From Kaistella pullorum (lineage in GTDB: Bacteria; Bacteroidota; Bacteroidia; Flavobacteriales; Weeksellaceae), in NCBI RefSeq assembly GCF_014837035.1, contig NZ_JACSPS010000002.1, forward strand, positions 759,851 through 823,850: 64,000 nt of DNA. Reading direction: 5' to 3'. Both the position numbers and the translations under genes were made by a program. Positions within the stretch are counted from its first letter, which is position 1. Each line of letters begins with the position of its first letter. The notes under the pieces are model-generated. The model searched no databases. It saw only the letters and a program-made list of their open reading frames with translations, and was not told the DNA's origin. Shown here piece after piece: positions 1-9,225 of the stretch.

Positions 1-639
1 CTAGGCACTACTACACAATCTTGCCTGGCACTTGCCACTTCAAGTGTAGGATTAGCAGTTTTGAAACAGATATTATTGGGCGGAATCACAAAAGGCCTCA
101 ATATCTTCAGTGATAAAGACAGTTTTTTGGCGAATCAGCTCATTGATGCTGCGCTTCCCCAGCAACTTAAAGACCTCAACAGTACCCTGCAAAAATTGGG
201 GCTTAACAGCCTTGTTCAAAAGGAGAAAGAATATATCGCAAGAGCCGCAGCTTTTACCGTGGAAACTTCAAAACCTATTTTGGTGAATGCCGTGAACAGT
301 CTTACTGCCGATGATGCCGCAAGAATCATCCAGGGTGGCAGCGGCGCAGCAACGCAAATCTTGAGGGAACGTACATCTGAACAGTTGATGGCAGCCATTG
401 CGCCAAAAGTAGATGCTAAGCTTAATGAGTTTGGCTTGGTAAGTTCATTAAATTCAGCACTTTCCGGAACGAATCTCTTAGGCGGTCTTTTTGGAAACCA
501 GAATTCTACAAGTTCTGTGACTGGAGGCCTGAGCCGTTTTGCTTCGCAGCAAATGGTGAATGGGTTGTTTAATATTATTGAAAACCACGAGAAGCAAAAC
601 CAAACTGCGATTCTCAATTCGCTTACCTCAGTAAAATAG
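1..639 (+). CDS. DUF4197 family lipoprotein, 5' end outside the window
   Basis: The reading frame is open from base 1 to the stop at 639, so the start lies upstream of the window. The in-frame TTG at 61 is probably internal. A Gln-Ser-Cys lipobox-like motif is encoded at about bases 16-24, which suggests a signal-peptidase II site and an envelope lipoprotein. The rest resembles the DUF4197 family of Bacteroidota: an alanine-rich helical protein with the LLGGITKGL segment near the N-terminus. The molecular role is unknown. A hairpin terminator follows at 664-688. Family assignment is from recognition of the sequence pattern. Confidence 0.75.
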   Translation, partial: LGTTTQSCLALATSSVGLAVLKQILLGGITKGLNIFSDKDSFLANQLIDAALPQQLKDLNSTLQKLGLNSLVQKEKEYIARAAAFTVETSKPILVNAVNSLTADDAARIIQGGSGAATQILRERTSEQLMAAIAPKVDAKLNEFGLVSSLNSALSGTNLLGGLFGNQNSTSSVTGGLSRFASQQMVNGLFNIIENHEKQNQTAILNSLTSVK

Positions 640-663
640 TCATCAAATATTTCATAAATTTAC

Positions 664-688
664 ATTCCGGCTGGCCCGGAATTTTTTT
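664..688 (+). terminator. Intrinsic terminator after the DUF4197 gene
   Basis: ATTCCGG at 664-670 pairs with CCGGAAT at 676-682 around a five-base loop and is followed by a run of seven T (682-688). It separates the DUF4197 gene from the DUF493 gene. Confidence 0.75.
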
Positions 689-707
689 AAACTTAAAAGA
701 AGATGTC

Positions 708-1016
708 ATGATTAATATTTCGGAACCACATGAGAACATCAATCCCGACGATTTTTATGCTTCACTGAAAGAAAAGCTGGAGGCCACGCACAATTTCCCC
801 GAAGACTATCTGTTCAAATTTATACTTACCAACGAAGATTCGCGGCATACCGAGATTTACAGAATTTTCGACGGGATAAAATTCACGCTCAATACCCGTG
901 AAAGCAAAAACGGAAAATACAGCGCCATAAGCATCAGCGCATTTGTGCTCGATGCCGATCAGGTGATCCGGATATACAAGGAAGTTGGGCAAATTCCGGG
1001 TGTAATGATGCTTTAA
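708..1016 (+). CDS. DUF493 (YbeD-like) family protein
   Basis: A protein of 102 residues, the usual length for the DUF493/YbeD family. These are small soluble ferredoxin-like alpha/beta proteins, possibly ligand-sensing. The C-terminal part (residues 70-100, with the run up to IPGVMML) and the central YRIFDGIKFTLN stretch fit the family. It starts 20 bp after the preceding terminator and lies 22 bp before the epimerase gene, so the two may be co-transcribed. No biochemical role can be given from sequence. Confidence 0.7.
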   Translation: MINISEPHENINPDDFYASLKEKLEATHNFPEDYLFKFILTNEDSRHTEIYRIFDGIKFTLNTRESKNGKYSAISISAFVLDADQVIRIYKEVGQIPGVMML

Positions 1017-1038
1017 ATAATTTCAGCAAACCCTCAAG

Positions 1039-1932
1039 ATGAACATTTTAATCACCGGCGGCAGCGGACTGATTGGCCAATCGCTCACGAATGCGCTTCG
1101 TGGCCGGAATCATAATGTGCGCATCTTATCACGCCAGGAAAGCAGTAAGCCCGATGTATTTCAGTGGAATCCCGCAGAAAATCACATCGATGAGCGGGCG
1201 TTTGAAAATCTAGATTCAATAATACATCTCGCCGGCGCCAGCATCAGCAAACCTTGGAGTGCAAAATATCGAAAAGAGCTGTATGAAAGTCGGATTTCCA
1301 CAGCGGCGCTGCTTAAAAAATACTGCGAGCGCCTGAACGTCCGTCTTACATCTTTTATCTCAGCATCCGGTGTCAACTACTACGGCACTTTTACTTCAGA
1401 CCGCATTTTAACGGAAGATGACGGCGTCATCAAAAAAGACTTTCTCGCAAAGCTCTGTGAAGACTGGGAAGCCGCTGCATACGAGTTTGCAGATATTTCA
1501 GACCGCGTTGTGTGTGTTAGAACTGCGATGGTTTTGGCTAAAAACGCTGGCGCATTCCAACTATTAAAAAAAAGTGTTGATTATTATGCCGGCGCTGCTA
1601 CGGGTTCCGGACAGCAGTGGATGAACTGGATCCATCTGGAAGATTTGGTGAATCTGTACGTTTTCGCAGTTGAAAACAAGGTGGTTTCCGGCAACTTCAA
1701 TGCGGTTGCTGATGATACTGTTCGAGCCAAAGATTTTACGAAAAGCCTGGCCGGCGCCGCAAAAAAACCATTTTTACCATTCAATGTTCCGTCATGGACG
1801 CTAAAATTAGCGCTGGGCGAAATGAGTTCGATCATCCTGGAAGGTTCAAGGGTAAGCAACAAAAAAATCAAATCGCTGGGATTTGATTTTAAATTTTCTA
1901 CGGTAGATAAAGCTTTCAAAGATTTGGTCTGA
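1039..1932 (+). CDS. TIGR01777-type NAD(P)-dependent epimerase (SDR39U1-like)
   Basis: An extended short-chain dehydrogenase of 297 residues. The N-terminal dinucleotide-binding motif GGSGLIGQ is at residues 7-14. The SASGVNYYG segment near residue 110 and the C-terminal DUF1731-like region mark the TIGR01777 family (YfcH/SDR39U1). The substrate is unknown for the family. The start is an ATG 22 bp after the DUF493 stop, in the same direction. It converges with the ArsC-like gene, with only 18 bp between the stops and no clear terminator. Confidence 0.85.
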   Translation: MNILITGGSGLIGQSLTNALRGRNHNVRILSRQESSKPDVFQWNPAENHIDERAFENLDSIIHLAGASISKPWSAKYRKELYESRISTAALLKKYCERLNVRLTSFISASGVNYYGTFTSDRILTEDDGVIKKDFLAKLCEDWEAAAYEFADISDRVVCVRTAMVLAKNAGAFQLLKKSVDYYAGAATGSGQQWMNWIHLEDLVNLYVFAVENKVVSGNFNAVADDTVRAKDFTKSLAGAAKKPFLPFNVPSWTLKLALGEMSSIILEGSRVSNKKIKSLGFDFKFSTVDKAFKDLV

Positions 1933-1950
1933 GAATCAAGATTCTAGCCG

Positions 1951-2295
1951 TTATTCAATAAACAAACGTACATTTTCAATAGGGCGACCAAGCATCGCCA
2001 CAGGTCCTTTGATGAGAATGGGTCTTTGGATCAGTGATGGATTTTCAACTAAAATTTTAATCCATTCCTCTTCAGAAAGTTCCTGTCCTTCAAACTTTTC
2101 ACGGAAAAAAGGATCGTTCTTTCGGGTAATGGCATGCACGTCGGCATTCATTTTTTTCAGAACAGTTTTAAGTTCTGTTTCGCTTAGCGGGTTTTCTATG
2201 ATGTCAATAATTTCAAAAGCCACATTATTTTCATCAAGATGCTCAAGGATCGCGCGGGATTTGGAGCATGAATTGTTGTGAAGCACTTTGATCAT
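1951..2295 (-). CDS. ArsC/Spx-family thioredoxin-fold protein (arsenate reductase-like)
   Basis: A protein of 114 residues, the typical ArsC length. The nucleophilic cysteine is Cys10 in the motif NSCSKSR, and the C-terminal RPI...LGRP region matches ArsC substrate-binding elements. The family reduces arsenate with glutathione or glutaredoxin, but many members (YfgD/YffB types) have no proven arsenate activity. No arsenic resistance genes are nearby. It is the last gene of a leftward group with the deoxynucleoside kinase, 24 bp downstream of it. I call the family, not the activity. Confidence 0.75.
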   Translation of the reverse strand: MIKVLHNNSCSKSRAILEHLDENNVAFEIIDIIENPLSETELKTVLKKMNADVHAITRKNDPFFREKFEGQELSEEEWIKILVENPSLIQRPILIKGPVAMLGRPIENVRLFIE

Positions 2296-2319
2296 TGCAA
2301 GTAAGATTTAATATTAAAC

Positions 2320-2934
2320 TTAAAAAAGGCCGTGCAGCTCTGTTTCTATCTTTTCGAGTATATAACCGAAATCTTCCGGTCTTTCAACAAAATCCAGATC
2401 ATCAACTTCGATGACCAGAAGTTTCCCCTCTTTGTAACCGGATATCCATTTCTCGTACTTTTGGTTAAGTTTTGCCAAATATTCTATCGAGATCGACGCT
2501 TCATAGTCACGTCCGCGTTTATAGATTTTCTTTACAAGATTCGGAACATCAGACTTTAAATAAATCAAGAGATCCGGCGCCGATACAAAGCTTTTCATTA
2601 GATCAAAGATAGCCGAATAGTTGTTGAAATCACGATCTGTAAGGAGTTCCATATCATTGAGGTTTTCCGCGAAGATATGCGCATCTTCATAGATCGTTCT
2701 GTCTTGAACGATGTTTTTTCCGCTGTCGCGAATTTCTTTCACCTGGCGGAAACGGCTTCCTAAAAAATAGATCTGCAGCGCAAAGCTCCATTTGCTCATA
2801 TCGGCGTAAAAATCTTCGAGATAAGGATTGTGATCTACATCCTCGAATTGTGCATGCCAGCCGTAATGTTTTGCAAGCATGGTAGTTAGCGTAGTTTTTC
2901 CGGCGCCAATGTTTCCTGTAACCGCGATGTGCAT
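2320..2934 (-). CDS. Deoxynucleoside kinase (dNK/dGK family)
   Basis: A cytosolic kinase of 204 residues that phosphorylates deoxynucleosides with ATP in the salvage pathway. The Walker A loop GNIGAGKT is at residues 7-14. The QDRTIYEDAHIFA segment contains the DR pair and the Glu/Tyr typical of the dGK/dCK superfamily, and the KRGRDYE lid region follows. Which deoxynucleoside it prefers cannot be read from sequence. It is in a leftward group with the exported protein upstream (58 bp) and the ArsC-like gene downstream. Confidence 0.88.
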   Translation of the reverse strand: MHIAVTGNIGAGKTTLTTMLAKHYGWHAQFEDVDHNPYLEDFYADMSKWSFALQIYFLGSRFRQVKEIRDSGKNIVQDRTIYEDAHIFAENLNDMELLTDRDFNNYSAIFDLMKSFVSAPDLLIYLKSDVPNLVKKIYKRGRDYEASISIEYLAKLNQKYEKWISGYKEGKLLVIEVDDLDFVERPEDFGYILEKIETELHGLF

Positions 2935-2992
2935 AAAAAAATTTTAGAAGGTTGAAGAGGGCTGCGGCACAGTTTTTTTGGCTGTGGCAAGC

Positions 2993-3757
2993 TTATTTTT
3001 TAATCGGGTAAAGATAAAGTTTGTTATCCTTGATTTCAAAGAAAGCGCTGCTGTTTTTATCCACAAAATCTGCAGTGTCACTCTCAAAAACCACTTTGAA
3101 GGAATTATTCTCCAAACCTAAAATACCGTTTTTCGTCACTACCGATATCTGCGAGTTTTCACGCAACAGTCTGTGCGGATTACTTACCGGGATTTCCTGT
3201 ATTTCCCCTGATTTAAATTTAAAGATACTTAATGCGTTACGATGTAATATATAAGCGACATCTTCGTAAACCAAGAGATCCAAAATCAAATCAAAATCTG
3301 CCTTGAAAGGAAACGAAGCAATCACATGATCATCGCGAAAATTATACAGAATCAAATTTTTCGAGCTCTCATCCAGCAACCAAATCTGTTGCAGATCTTC
3401 GGCGTACGCCATTTTCACGAAACCGAATCTCGGTGAAAACTCCACCGTCTGAACAAGATTGAGATTTTGGTCATAAAAGCGAAGTTCCTGCGCATTTTCC
3501 GAAAACGCGGGTATACTGAGTGGATTCTGTACAGACTGGATTTTGAACGGCAGCGTAAACATCAGCTTTCCGAGCTGATTTCCGGCAGGGCTGTACTTCG
3601 TAAAGCTGAAATCAGCCTTTTTGTAGATATAAATATTGCCGTAATCATCTGCAAATAAATCCGAAATATTTTCAAACGCGAAAGGTTTTTCGTTAAAAAT
3701 CTCCTGCGCCGAAACGTGCGAAAAGAGCGAAAGCAATATGAAATAAAAGGTTTTCAT
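2993..3757 (-). CDS. Exported protein of unknown function, probable beta-propeller
   Basis: A protein of 254 residues. The first 17 form a signal peptide ending in SAQ, so it is probably periplasmic. Repeating short beta-rich segments (FADDYGNIYIYK, LRFYDQNLNLV, IWLLDESSKNL) look like NHL or six-bladed propeller blades, but I do not recognise a named family. It lies 16 bp downstream of the glutaminyl cyclase gene, on the same strand, so the two are probably one transcript. No catalytic residues can be assigned. Confidence 0.65.
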   Translation of the reverse strand: MKTFYFILLSLFSHVSAQEIFNEKPFAFENISDLFADDYGNIYIYKKADFSFTKYSPAGNQLGKLMFTLPFKIQSVQNPLSIPAFSENAQELRFYDQNLNLVQTVEFSPRFGFVKMAYAEDLQQIWLLDESSKNLILYNFRDDHVIASFPFKADFDLILDLLVYEDVAYILHRNALSIFKFKSGEIQEIPVSNPHRLLRENSQISVVTKNGILGLENNSFKVVFESDTADFVDKNSSAFFEIKDNKLYLYPIKK

Positions 3758-3773
3758 TTTCGCTCTGTGTGTA

Positions 3774-4799
3774 TTAGTTTTTAATGACTACTTCGTAGAT
3801 CTTATCCCAGTTTTTTCCCGTCACAAGCATATTTTCGCCTTTGAAAGCGATTCCGTTCAAGACATCGTCTTCATTGGTGGTATGTTTTTTCGCGATTTCC
3901 GTAAAATCAAATTTACCCACCACTTCCCCGTTCGCGGGATTGATTTTTAAAATGATCGGTTTCTGCCAAACATTTGCGTAGATGAAACCCTTGTGGAATT
4001 CAAGTTCGTTCAGCCTGTCGTAAGCTTCGGTATGTCCCGCTACAGAAATAAATCTGTCAATTTCTGAAGGATTGTTCGGCTGCAGGAAATAGATATTCTT
4101 CGTACCGTCTGAAAGTATCAGGTTTTTACCGTCGTATGTAAGTCCCCAACCCTCGCCTACCACATTTGGATAGGCAAATTCACCGATAAGGCTCAGGTCA
4201 CTTTTGTTATAAATGAAGCCTTTTTTGTGCATCCACGTCAACTGGTAAATCTTGTCACCCACGATAGCCGCGCCTTCAGAGAAAATTTCCGCAGGTTGCG
4301 GTGTAGAGACAATCGGCGTGGTACTGCCAAGTCTGTATTTAATAATTCTGGACGAACCTTTTTGGCCGTCCGACTCATAGATCGTGTTTCCTTCAAGCAA
4401 AAATCCCTGCACAAAATTGGCCGGATCATGCGGATACTCTTTTATTATCTCGTAGCTAAGCTGAACTTCGGGATTTTTAGCAAAAACGTTGATGGTAGCA
4501 TCCTGCGTGATGATCTCACCGTTCTTCTTTTTGATATTGAATGTCACTGCGTTGTCGCCGAGCGTGAAAAAATTCGGGTCCACGATAAGTTTGGAAGTTT
4601 CTTTGTCGCCAAAACTTATTGAGATACTTTCCGCGTTTTCGGTCACTTCTGTTGGCAAATTCAGGGCGTCACCGAAATGGTAACCTTTGCTCTCCATAGA
4701 CAGGTTATAATCGTTCAGCGTGTTAAGAATTTCCTTATCCTTATTACATGCAGTGAAAAACAAAAATGCCAGCATCAGCAGCAAAAAGCGATTATTCAT
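3774..4799 (-). CDS. Glutaminyl-peptide cyclotransferase, plant-type lipoprotein
   Basis: A protein of 341 residues. A short signal peptide ends in FFTAC, so it should be a lipoprotein anchored at Cys18. From about residue 115 it matches the five-bladed propeller glutaminyl cyclase (Glu_cyclase_2) family: YPHDPANFVQG, the ESDGQKGSS strand and a conserved EGWGLT segment. The enzyme converts N-terminal glutamine of exported proteins to pyroglutamate. The region before residue 115 resembles an Ig-like spacer. It heads a leftward group with the propeller-like protein. The ATG at 4799 gives a good signal peptide. Confidence 0.88.
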   Translation of the reverse strand: MNNRFLLLMLAFLFFTACNKDKEILNTLNDYNLSMESKGYHFGDALNLPTEVTENAESISISFGDKETSKLIVDPNFFTLGDNAVTFNIKKKNGEIITQDATINVFAKNPEVQLSYEIIKEYPHDPANFVQGFLLEGNTIYESDGQKGSSRIIKYRLGSTTPIVSTPQPAEIFSEGAAIVGDKIYQLTWMHKKGFIYNKSDLSLIGEFAYPNVVGEGWGLTYDGKNLILSDGTKNIYFLQPNNPSEIDRFISVAGHTEAYDRLNELEFHKGFIYANVWQKPIILKINPANGEVVGKFDFTEIAKKHTTNEDDVLNGIAFKGENMLVTGKNWDKIYEVVIKN

Positions 4800-4881
4800 T
4801 GAAATATTTTTGTCAAAAATACTTAAATTTTATTACTTCCGAAGCCATGTAAGATTAGCACAAGCACATTGCCGAATTATT

Positions 4882-4889
4882 TATCTTTG
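4882..4889 (+). promoter_or_regulatory. Candidate -7 box for the M1 peptidase gene
   Basis: TATCTTTG matches the Bacteroidota TAnnTTTG -7 element, 20 bp before the ATG at 4910. I see no convincing TTG at the usual distance upstream, so the call is tentative. Confidence 0.4.
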
Positions 4890-4909
4890 CTTCTCTACAG
4901 CCAAAAAAA

Positions 4910-6526
4910 ATGAAAAAAACGTTCTTACCACTGATTTTTATTTCTGCGATGTCATTAGCCCAAAACTTCACGCGGCAGGATACTTTAAAAGGTTCAAACA
5001 CCAGATTCCGCGATTTCTGGGATGTGAAAAAATATGAACTTTCTGTAGAAGCAGATTTTGCAAGCCAAAGCGTTGCGGGCCAGAACAGGATAATTTTCGA
5101 AATCACAAAAGATGTTGTAAATCCTGTTTTTCAAATCGACCTGCAGCAGCCTATGACTTATAAGATTGTAGATTCCAGCACCAAACTCTGTACTTCAAGA
5201 CGTGAAGGCGATTTTATATTTGTAGAAACCAATAAATCTTACAAAAAAGGCGAAGTGCATTCATTTACTTTTGAATTTTCCGGAAACCCTGTTGTGGCGA
5301 AGAATGCACCTTGGGACGGCGGTTGGGTCTTCAAAAAAGACGAAAGCGGAAACCCATTCGTCAGTGTGGCTCAGGAAGGGATTGGCACTTCGGTTTGGTT
5401 GCCGGTAAAAGATATCTGGAGTGACGAGCCGGATAACGGAATCTTAATGAAAATCATAACGCCAAGAGATTTAACAGGCGTCGGAAACGGAAGGCTGATT
5501 TCACAAACCACCGAAAAAAACAAAAACATCTTTGTGTGGGAGGTTAAGAACCCCATCAATGCGTACAGTATCGTGCCGAGCATTGGTAAATATGTCAATT
5601 TTAAAGAAACTTACAACGGAGAGAAAGGTCAGCTCGACCTTGATTATTGGGTGCTTGATTATAATTTAGACAAGGCAAAAAAGCAGTTTCAGCAGGTAAA
5701 ACCGATGATGCAGGCCTTTGAATATTGGTTTGGTCCTTATCCGTTTTACGAAGATTCTTACAAACTGGTTGAAACGCCTTACCTCGGTATGGAGCATCAG
5801 AGCAATGTGGCGTACGGCAACCGGTACGAAAATGGCTATCTCGGGCGTGACCTCTCCGGAACGGGCGTAGGTTTGAACTGGGATTTCATCATCATTCACG
5901 AAACAGGACACGAATGGTTCGCGAACAACATCACCGCGAAAGACCAGGCGGATATGTGGGTCCACGAAGGTTTCACCAGTTACTCTGAAACGCTCTTTAC
6001 AGAAAAATATATGGACAAAGCTTCAGGTGAAAATTACGTGCAGGGAATTCGGGGCAACATAGAAAATGACATCCCAATCATCGGAAAATACGGTGTGCGG
6101 AATGAAGGCAGCGGTGATATGTATTACAAAGGCGCAAATATGCTCCATACGATCCGCCAGGTGATTAATGATGATGAAAAATTCCGACAGATCCTTCGGG
6201 GCCTGAACAAAGATTTCGGTCTGCAGACGGTCACTACGAAGCAGGTTGAGGATTATATCACAACAAAATCCGACATCGATTTTTCCACCGTTTTTGATCA
6301 GTATCTGCGTACCACAAAAATTCCGGCACTTGAATATTATCAAAACGGTAAAACACTGACATTTAGATACATAAATGCAGTGAAAGGCTTAATACTCCCA
6401 ATTAGAATCAGTGAAAGCCAAACCATAATACCTACAGATCAATGGCAGACTGTTCAGCTTAAAAGCGCCGAAACCGTGCAGTGGAACCGGAATTATTATG
6501 TGGAATATTTAGACGTAAAGCCTTAG
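4910..6526 (+). CDS. M1 family metallopeptidase (aminopeptidase N-like), exported
   Basis: A protein of 538 residues with a signal peptide of about 18 residues ending in SLA. It has the gluzincin motif HETGH at residues 330-334 and the third zinc ligand Glu353 in WVHEGF, giving HEXXH-X18-E. The exopeptidase motif appears as GMEHQS instead of the usual GAMEN. It lacks the long C-terminal helical domain of full-size aminopeptidase N, as do other compact Bacteroidota M1 enzymes. It probably trims peptides in the periplasm. It converges with the histidine kinase gene, with 7 bp between the stops. Confidence 0.9.
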   Translation: MKKTFLPLIFISAMSLAQNFTRQDTLKGSNTRFRDFWDVKKYELSVEADFASQSVAGQNRIIFEITKDVVNPVFQIDLQQPMTYKIVDSSTKLCTSRREGDFIFVETNKSYKKGEVHSFTFEFSGNPVVAKNAPWDGGWVFKKDESGNPFVSVAQEGIGTSVWLPVKDIWSDEPDNGILMKIITPRDLTGVGNGRLISQTTEKNKNIFVWEVKNPINAYSIVPSIGKYVNFKETYNGEKGQLDLDYWVLDYNLDKAKKQFQQVKPMMQAFEYWFGPYPFYEDSYKLVETPYLGMEHQSNVAYGNRYENGYLGRDLSGTGVGLNWDFIIIHETGHEWFANNITAKDQADMWVHEGFTSYSETLFTEKYMDKASGENYVQGIRGNIENDIPIIGKYGVRNEGSGDMYYKGANMLHTIRQVINDDEKFRQILRGLNKDFGLQTVTTKQVEDYITTKSDIDFSTVFDQYLRTTKIPALEYYQNGKTLTFRYINAVKGLILPIRISESQTIIPTDQWQTVQLKSAETVQWNRNYYVEYLDVKP

Positions 6527-6533
6527 AGCGGAT

Positions 6534-7700
6534 TTACACGTTTCTAATGGAAATCCGGAACGTTGTCCCCTTCCCGATTTCGGTATGCACTATTTTAATA
6601 TCGCCGCGGTGGTATTCTTTTATTACCCTTTTGGCCAAAGAAAGACCTAAGCCCCAACCGCGCTTTTTCGTAGAATATCCGGCTTTGAACGCATTGCTGG
6701 CCTGGAAGTTTGTCATTCCGGAACCGCTGTCTTTGAAATCGATGACAATAGATTTGCTCTTTTCGTAGAGTTCGATCTCCAGCCTTCCCTCGCCTTTCAT
6801 TGCGTCTACGGCATTTTTTACGAGGTTCTCGATAACCCAGCTCAGCAAGATTCGGTTATGAGGAATCAGAACTTCGTGCGGCGGAAGAATCAGCATAAAC
6901 CGCACTTTAGTAGAAATCCTCGATTTTAAATAGTCGAAATTTTGCTGCAGCGTTTCATTGATATTGAGATCGTTGAGTTCCGGCACCGAACCGATTTTTG
7001 AGAACCTTTCGGAAATTGTCTTCAGACGGTTGATGTCGTTTTCAATTTCGCGCACTCCTTCGCTTTCTTCATTTTCCATCCGCAGAATCTCGATCCAACC
7101 GATCATCGAGGAGAGAGGCGTACCGATCTGGTGAGCGGTTTCCTTCGCCAATCCTGCCCAAACATAGCCTTCGTCGGTTTTCTTGATGGTGCGCAGAAAC
7201 CAAAAGGAGAAGGAAATATACGCAATTATCAAAAGTCCAAGGATATACGGCGAGTAACGGAGATTATTGAGAAGGTTGGAGTTCATGTAGAAAACATACT
7301 GGTTGTTCCCGTCCGGCATCTGCAGCTCGATCGGTCTGTAAGATTTCTCCATTTTACTCAGCAGCTGCTGCATTTTCTGCGGGCTTTCCAGTACATTTTG
7401 AGGAATATTCTTTTGGAAATCGGGACCGATGGGTTTCTTGTTCTTATCGGTAACGATCACGGGTATCGTATTGTTTGTCTTGCTGATCTGCAGCAACAGG
7501 TCCAGCGTCATCGGGTCTTCGATGATCTCTTCCTGCTGGTATTTCATCGCAGTGGCGAACAGTTCGATCCGCTTTATCTCCTCTTTGCGCAGATAATCGA
7601 TAAGGATTACGGAGGCCACGACGACACCTGTCACAGCGAGCGTTAAAAGGATATAGATGACCCAGTTATTAATTTTTGAAAGGAAGCTTCTGCGTTTCAT
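6534..7700 (-). CDS. Membrane sensor histidine kinase without adjacent response regulator
   Basis: A protein of 388 residues. A transmembrane helix spans residues 13-35, an extracytoplasmic sensor region about 36-150, and a second helix 151-170. The phospho-acceptor is His190 in ETAHQIGTPLS. The ATPase domain has an N box (NLVKNAVDAM), a G1 box (DSGSGM) and a G2 box (GWGLGLSLAK). The signal is unknown. It lies 9 bp downstream of the PBP4-type gene on the same strand, so a link to envelope state is possible. No response regulator lies next to it. Confidence 0.9.
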   Translation of the reverse strand: MKRRSFLSKINNWVIYILLTLAVTGVVVASVILIDYLRKEEIKRIELFATAMKYQQEEIIEDPMTLDLLLQISKTNNTIPVIVTDKNKKPIGPDFQKNIPQNVLESPQKMQQLLSKMEKSYRPIELQMPDGNNQYVFYMNSNLLNNLRYSPYILGLLIIAYISFSFWFLRTIKKTDEGYVWAGLAKETAHQIGTPLSSMIGWIEILRMENEESEGVREIENDINRLKTISERFSKIGSVPELNDLNINETLQQNFDYLKSRISTKVRFMLILPPHEVLIPHNRILLSWVIENLVKNAVDAMKGEGRLEIELYEKSKSIVIDFKDSGSGMTNFQASNAFKAGYSTKKRGWGLGLSLAKRVIKEYHRGDIKIVHTEIGKGTTFRISIRNV

Positions 7701-7709
7701 GCCGGTTTT

Positions 7710-9080
7710 CTACTTTAAAATATTCAGCACTTTATACAACGCATCGCTGCTGTTTGCACCCTGATAATTATTGATGATGATCGCGAAAACATAGTTTTTG
7801 CCGTCTTTGGAAGTATAATAACCCGCGAAAGACTTGGTGTTTTTCATGGTGCCGCTTTTCATCTTCATCCCGTTGCCCTGTGTCGGAAAACCTTCGAAAA
7901 AATCTTTGAACCAGGGCTGCTTTTTGCTCCATAGCAACGCCTGCACTTCGGCTCTGGCCGACACATAGTTTTGAGGAGAAAGTCCGCTGCCGTCGGCAAA
8001 ATTGATCATCGAAGTGTTGATACCTTTGGCTTTCCAGAAGTCTTTGAGAAAAGTTATTCCCGCATCAAAACTTCCTTCATTCTTTTCCCTGCCAAGTGTC
8101 TTTATTAAAGTTTCGCCGTATAAATTCACACTTTTACGCATAAACCAATAGATAATCTTGTCGAGTGTGGGCGATTTATATTCCAAAATCTTCTTACTAC
8201 CCTGCCTTGGCTGCGATGTTTCTCCATTGAGTCGCTGCATCGACGCCGACAGAATATTTCCAGTGAACGTAACACCCGAATCTTTAAACCACGCTGCGAT
8301 TTCTGTTCCTAATGTTAATGGCGGATTAGGCATCGAACCCGAAACTGTAATACGTCTTGCAGGCAGTATTCCGTTGATGTGCGCTGCTTCTGAAAACGGT
8401 GCTGTATAAATGAGACTTTGGTCAGACGAGCCGCCTGTTTTCAGGTCATTAATCCATTTTACACCGGGCAGTTCCACATTTACACCATTCATTTGTTTAC
8501 CGGTCATATCAAGGTCAAACTGGTTCTCGCGCCAGTTTACTCCCCACACGCCGGCTCCATAATAGTTGCCGATATCATTCCACGGCCAGCCGCCAGGCAC
8601 CGTTTGAAAATCAAAATAAGAATCATCAATATAGAGGTCACCGGAAATTTTATTGATACCGATTTCTTTTAGTGCTGCGAGCAATTTTGCCCTGAAGTTT
8701 TCAGGCTTATAGCCGTCATAGCGCCAGCTTCCCAACGTGGGATCGCCATTTGAACTGATGATCAGAGTTCCGTTCAGCGTGTTTCCGTTTATTGCGCCTG
8801 TATGTGAAACTGCAGTCGTGTACTGATAATCTGAACCTAAAGTTTCGAGCGCCGCCGCCGCAGTGAAAATCTTTTGTGTAGAAGCTGAGGAAAGCCCTTT
8901 ATTACCCTGATATTCGTAAACCAAATTACCTGATTGATCACTTACAAAAAATGAAAGGTTTGCAGAATACGCCGGCGAACTCGCCAAAAGATCTGCTGTT
9001 GCTTTCTGTAATTTTTGCGCTGTTCCCTGTCCAAATGTAAGATTGCAGCTGAAAAGAGCTATTGCAAGTAGTTTGTGCAT
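7710..9080 (-). CDS. dacB: D-alanyl-D-alanine carboxypeptidase/endopeptidase, PBP4 (DacB) family
   Basis: I place the start at the ATG at 9080, which gives 456 residues and a clean signal peptide. A TTG eight codons further upstream is less likely and lies inside the likely -7 box. The three penicilloyl-transferase motifs are present: SxxK (STQK) at residues 67-70, SVN in the RKSVNLYGE segment, and KSG (MKSGTMKN) near the C-terminus. The enzyme trims and cleaves D-Ala cross-links of peptidoglycan in the periplasm. It probably shares a transcript with the histidine kinase downstream. Confidence 0.9.
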   Translation of the reverse strand: MHKLLAIALFSCNLTFGQGTAQKLQKATADLLASSPAYSANLSFFVSDQSGNLVYEYQGNKGLSSASTQKIFTAAAALETLGSDYQYTTAVSHTGAINGNTLNGTLIISSNGDPTLGSWRYDGYKPENFRAKLLAALKEIGINKISGDLYIDDSYFDFQTVPGGWPWNDIGNYYGAGVWGVNWRENQFDLDMTGKQMNGVNVELPGVKWINDLKTGGSSDQSLIYTAPFSEAAHINGILPARRITVSGSMPNPPLTLGTEIAAWFKDSGVTFTGNILSASMQRLNGETSQPRQGSKKILEYKSPTLDKIIYWFMRKSVNLYGETLIKTLGREKNEGSFDAGITFLKDFWKAKGINTSMINFADGSGLSPQNYVSARAEVQALLWSKKQPWFKDFFEGFPTQGNGMKMKSGTMKNTKSFAGYYTSKDGKNYVFAIIINNYQGANSSDALYKVLNILK

Positions 9081-9101
9081 ATTTTTGAAACATTTTCTGT
9101 T

Positions 9102-9109
9102 CAAATATA
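9102..9109 (-). promoter_or_regulatory. Candidate -7 box for dacB
   Basis: On the minus strand the sequence reads TATATTTG (TAnnTTTG), 21 bp before the ATG at 9080. A TTG lies 25 bp further upstream, which is a slightly long spacer. Its position supports the start at 9080 over the TTG at 9104. Confidence 0.45.
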
Positions 9110-9225
9110 TTAATAATTATGCGCCTACATGTCTCAACCAGAACTCTTAAAGTTTTAATGTAAATGCTTGCACATCTGCTAAAATTTTTGTAAAATTTGT
9201 ATGAAAATCTTAAAAATTTATCGTT

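Noticed and set aside
2935-2992. Near-repeat GGCTGCGGCACAG / GGCTGTGGCAAGC after the exported protein gene
   Set aside because: It can form a weak CACAG/CTGTG stem, but no T run and no conservation evidence support a terminator or operator call.
9082-9104. TTG start for dacB eight codons upstream of the chosen start
   Set aside because: The TTG lies within the likely -7 box. The ATG at 9080 begins a normal signal peptide.
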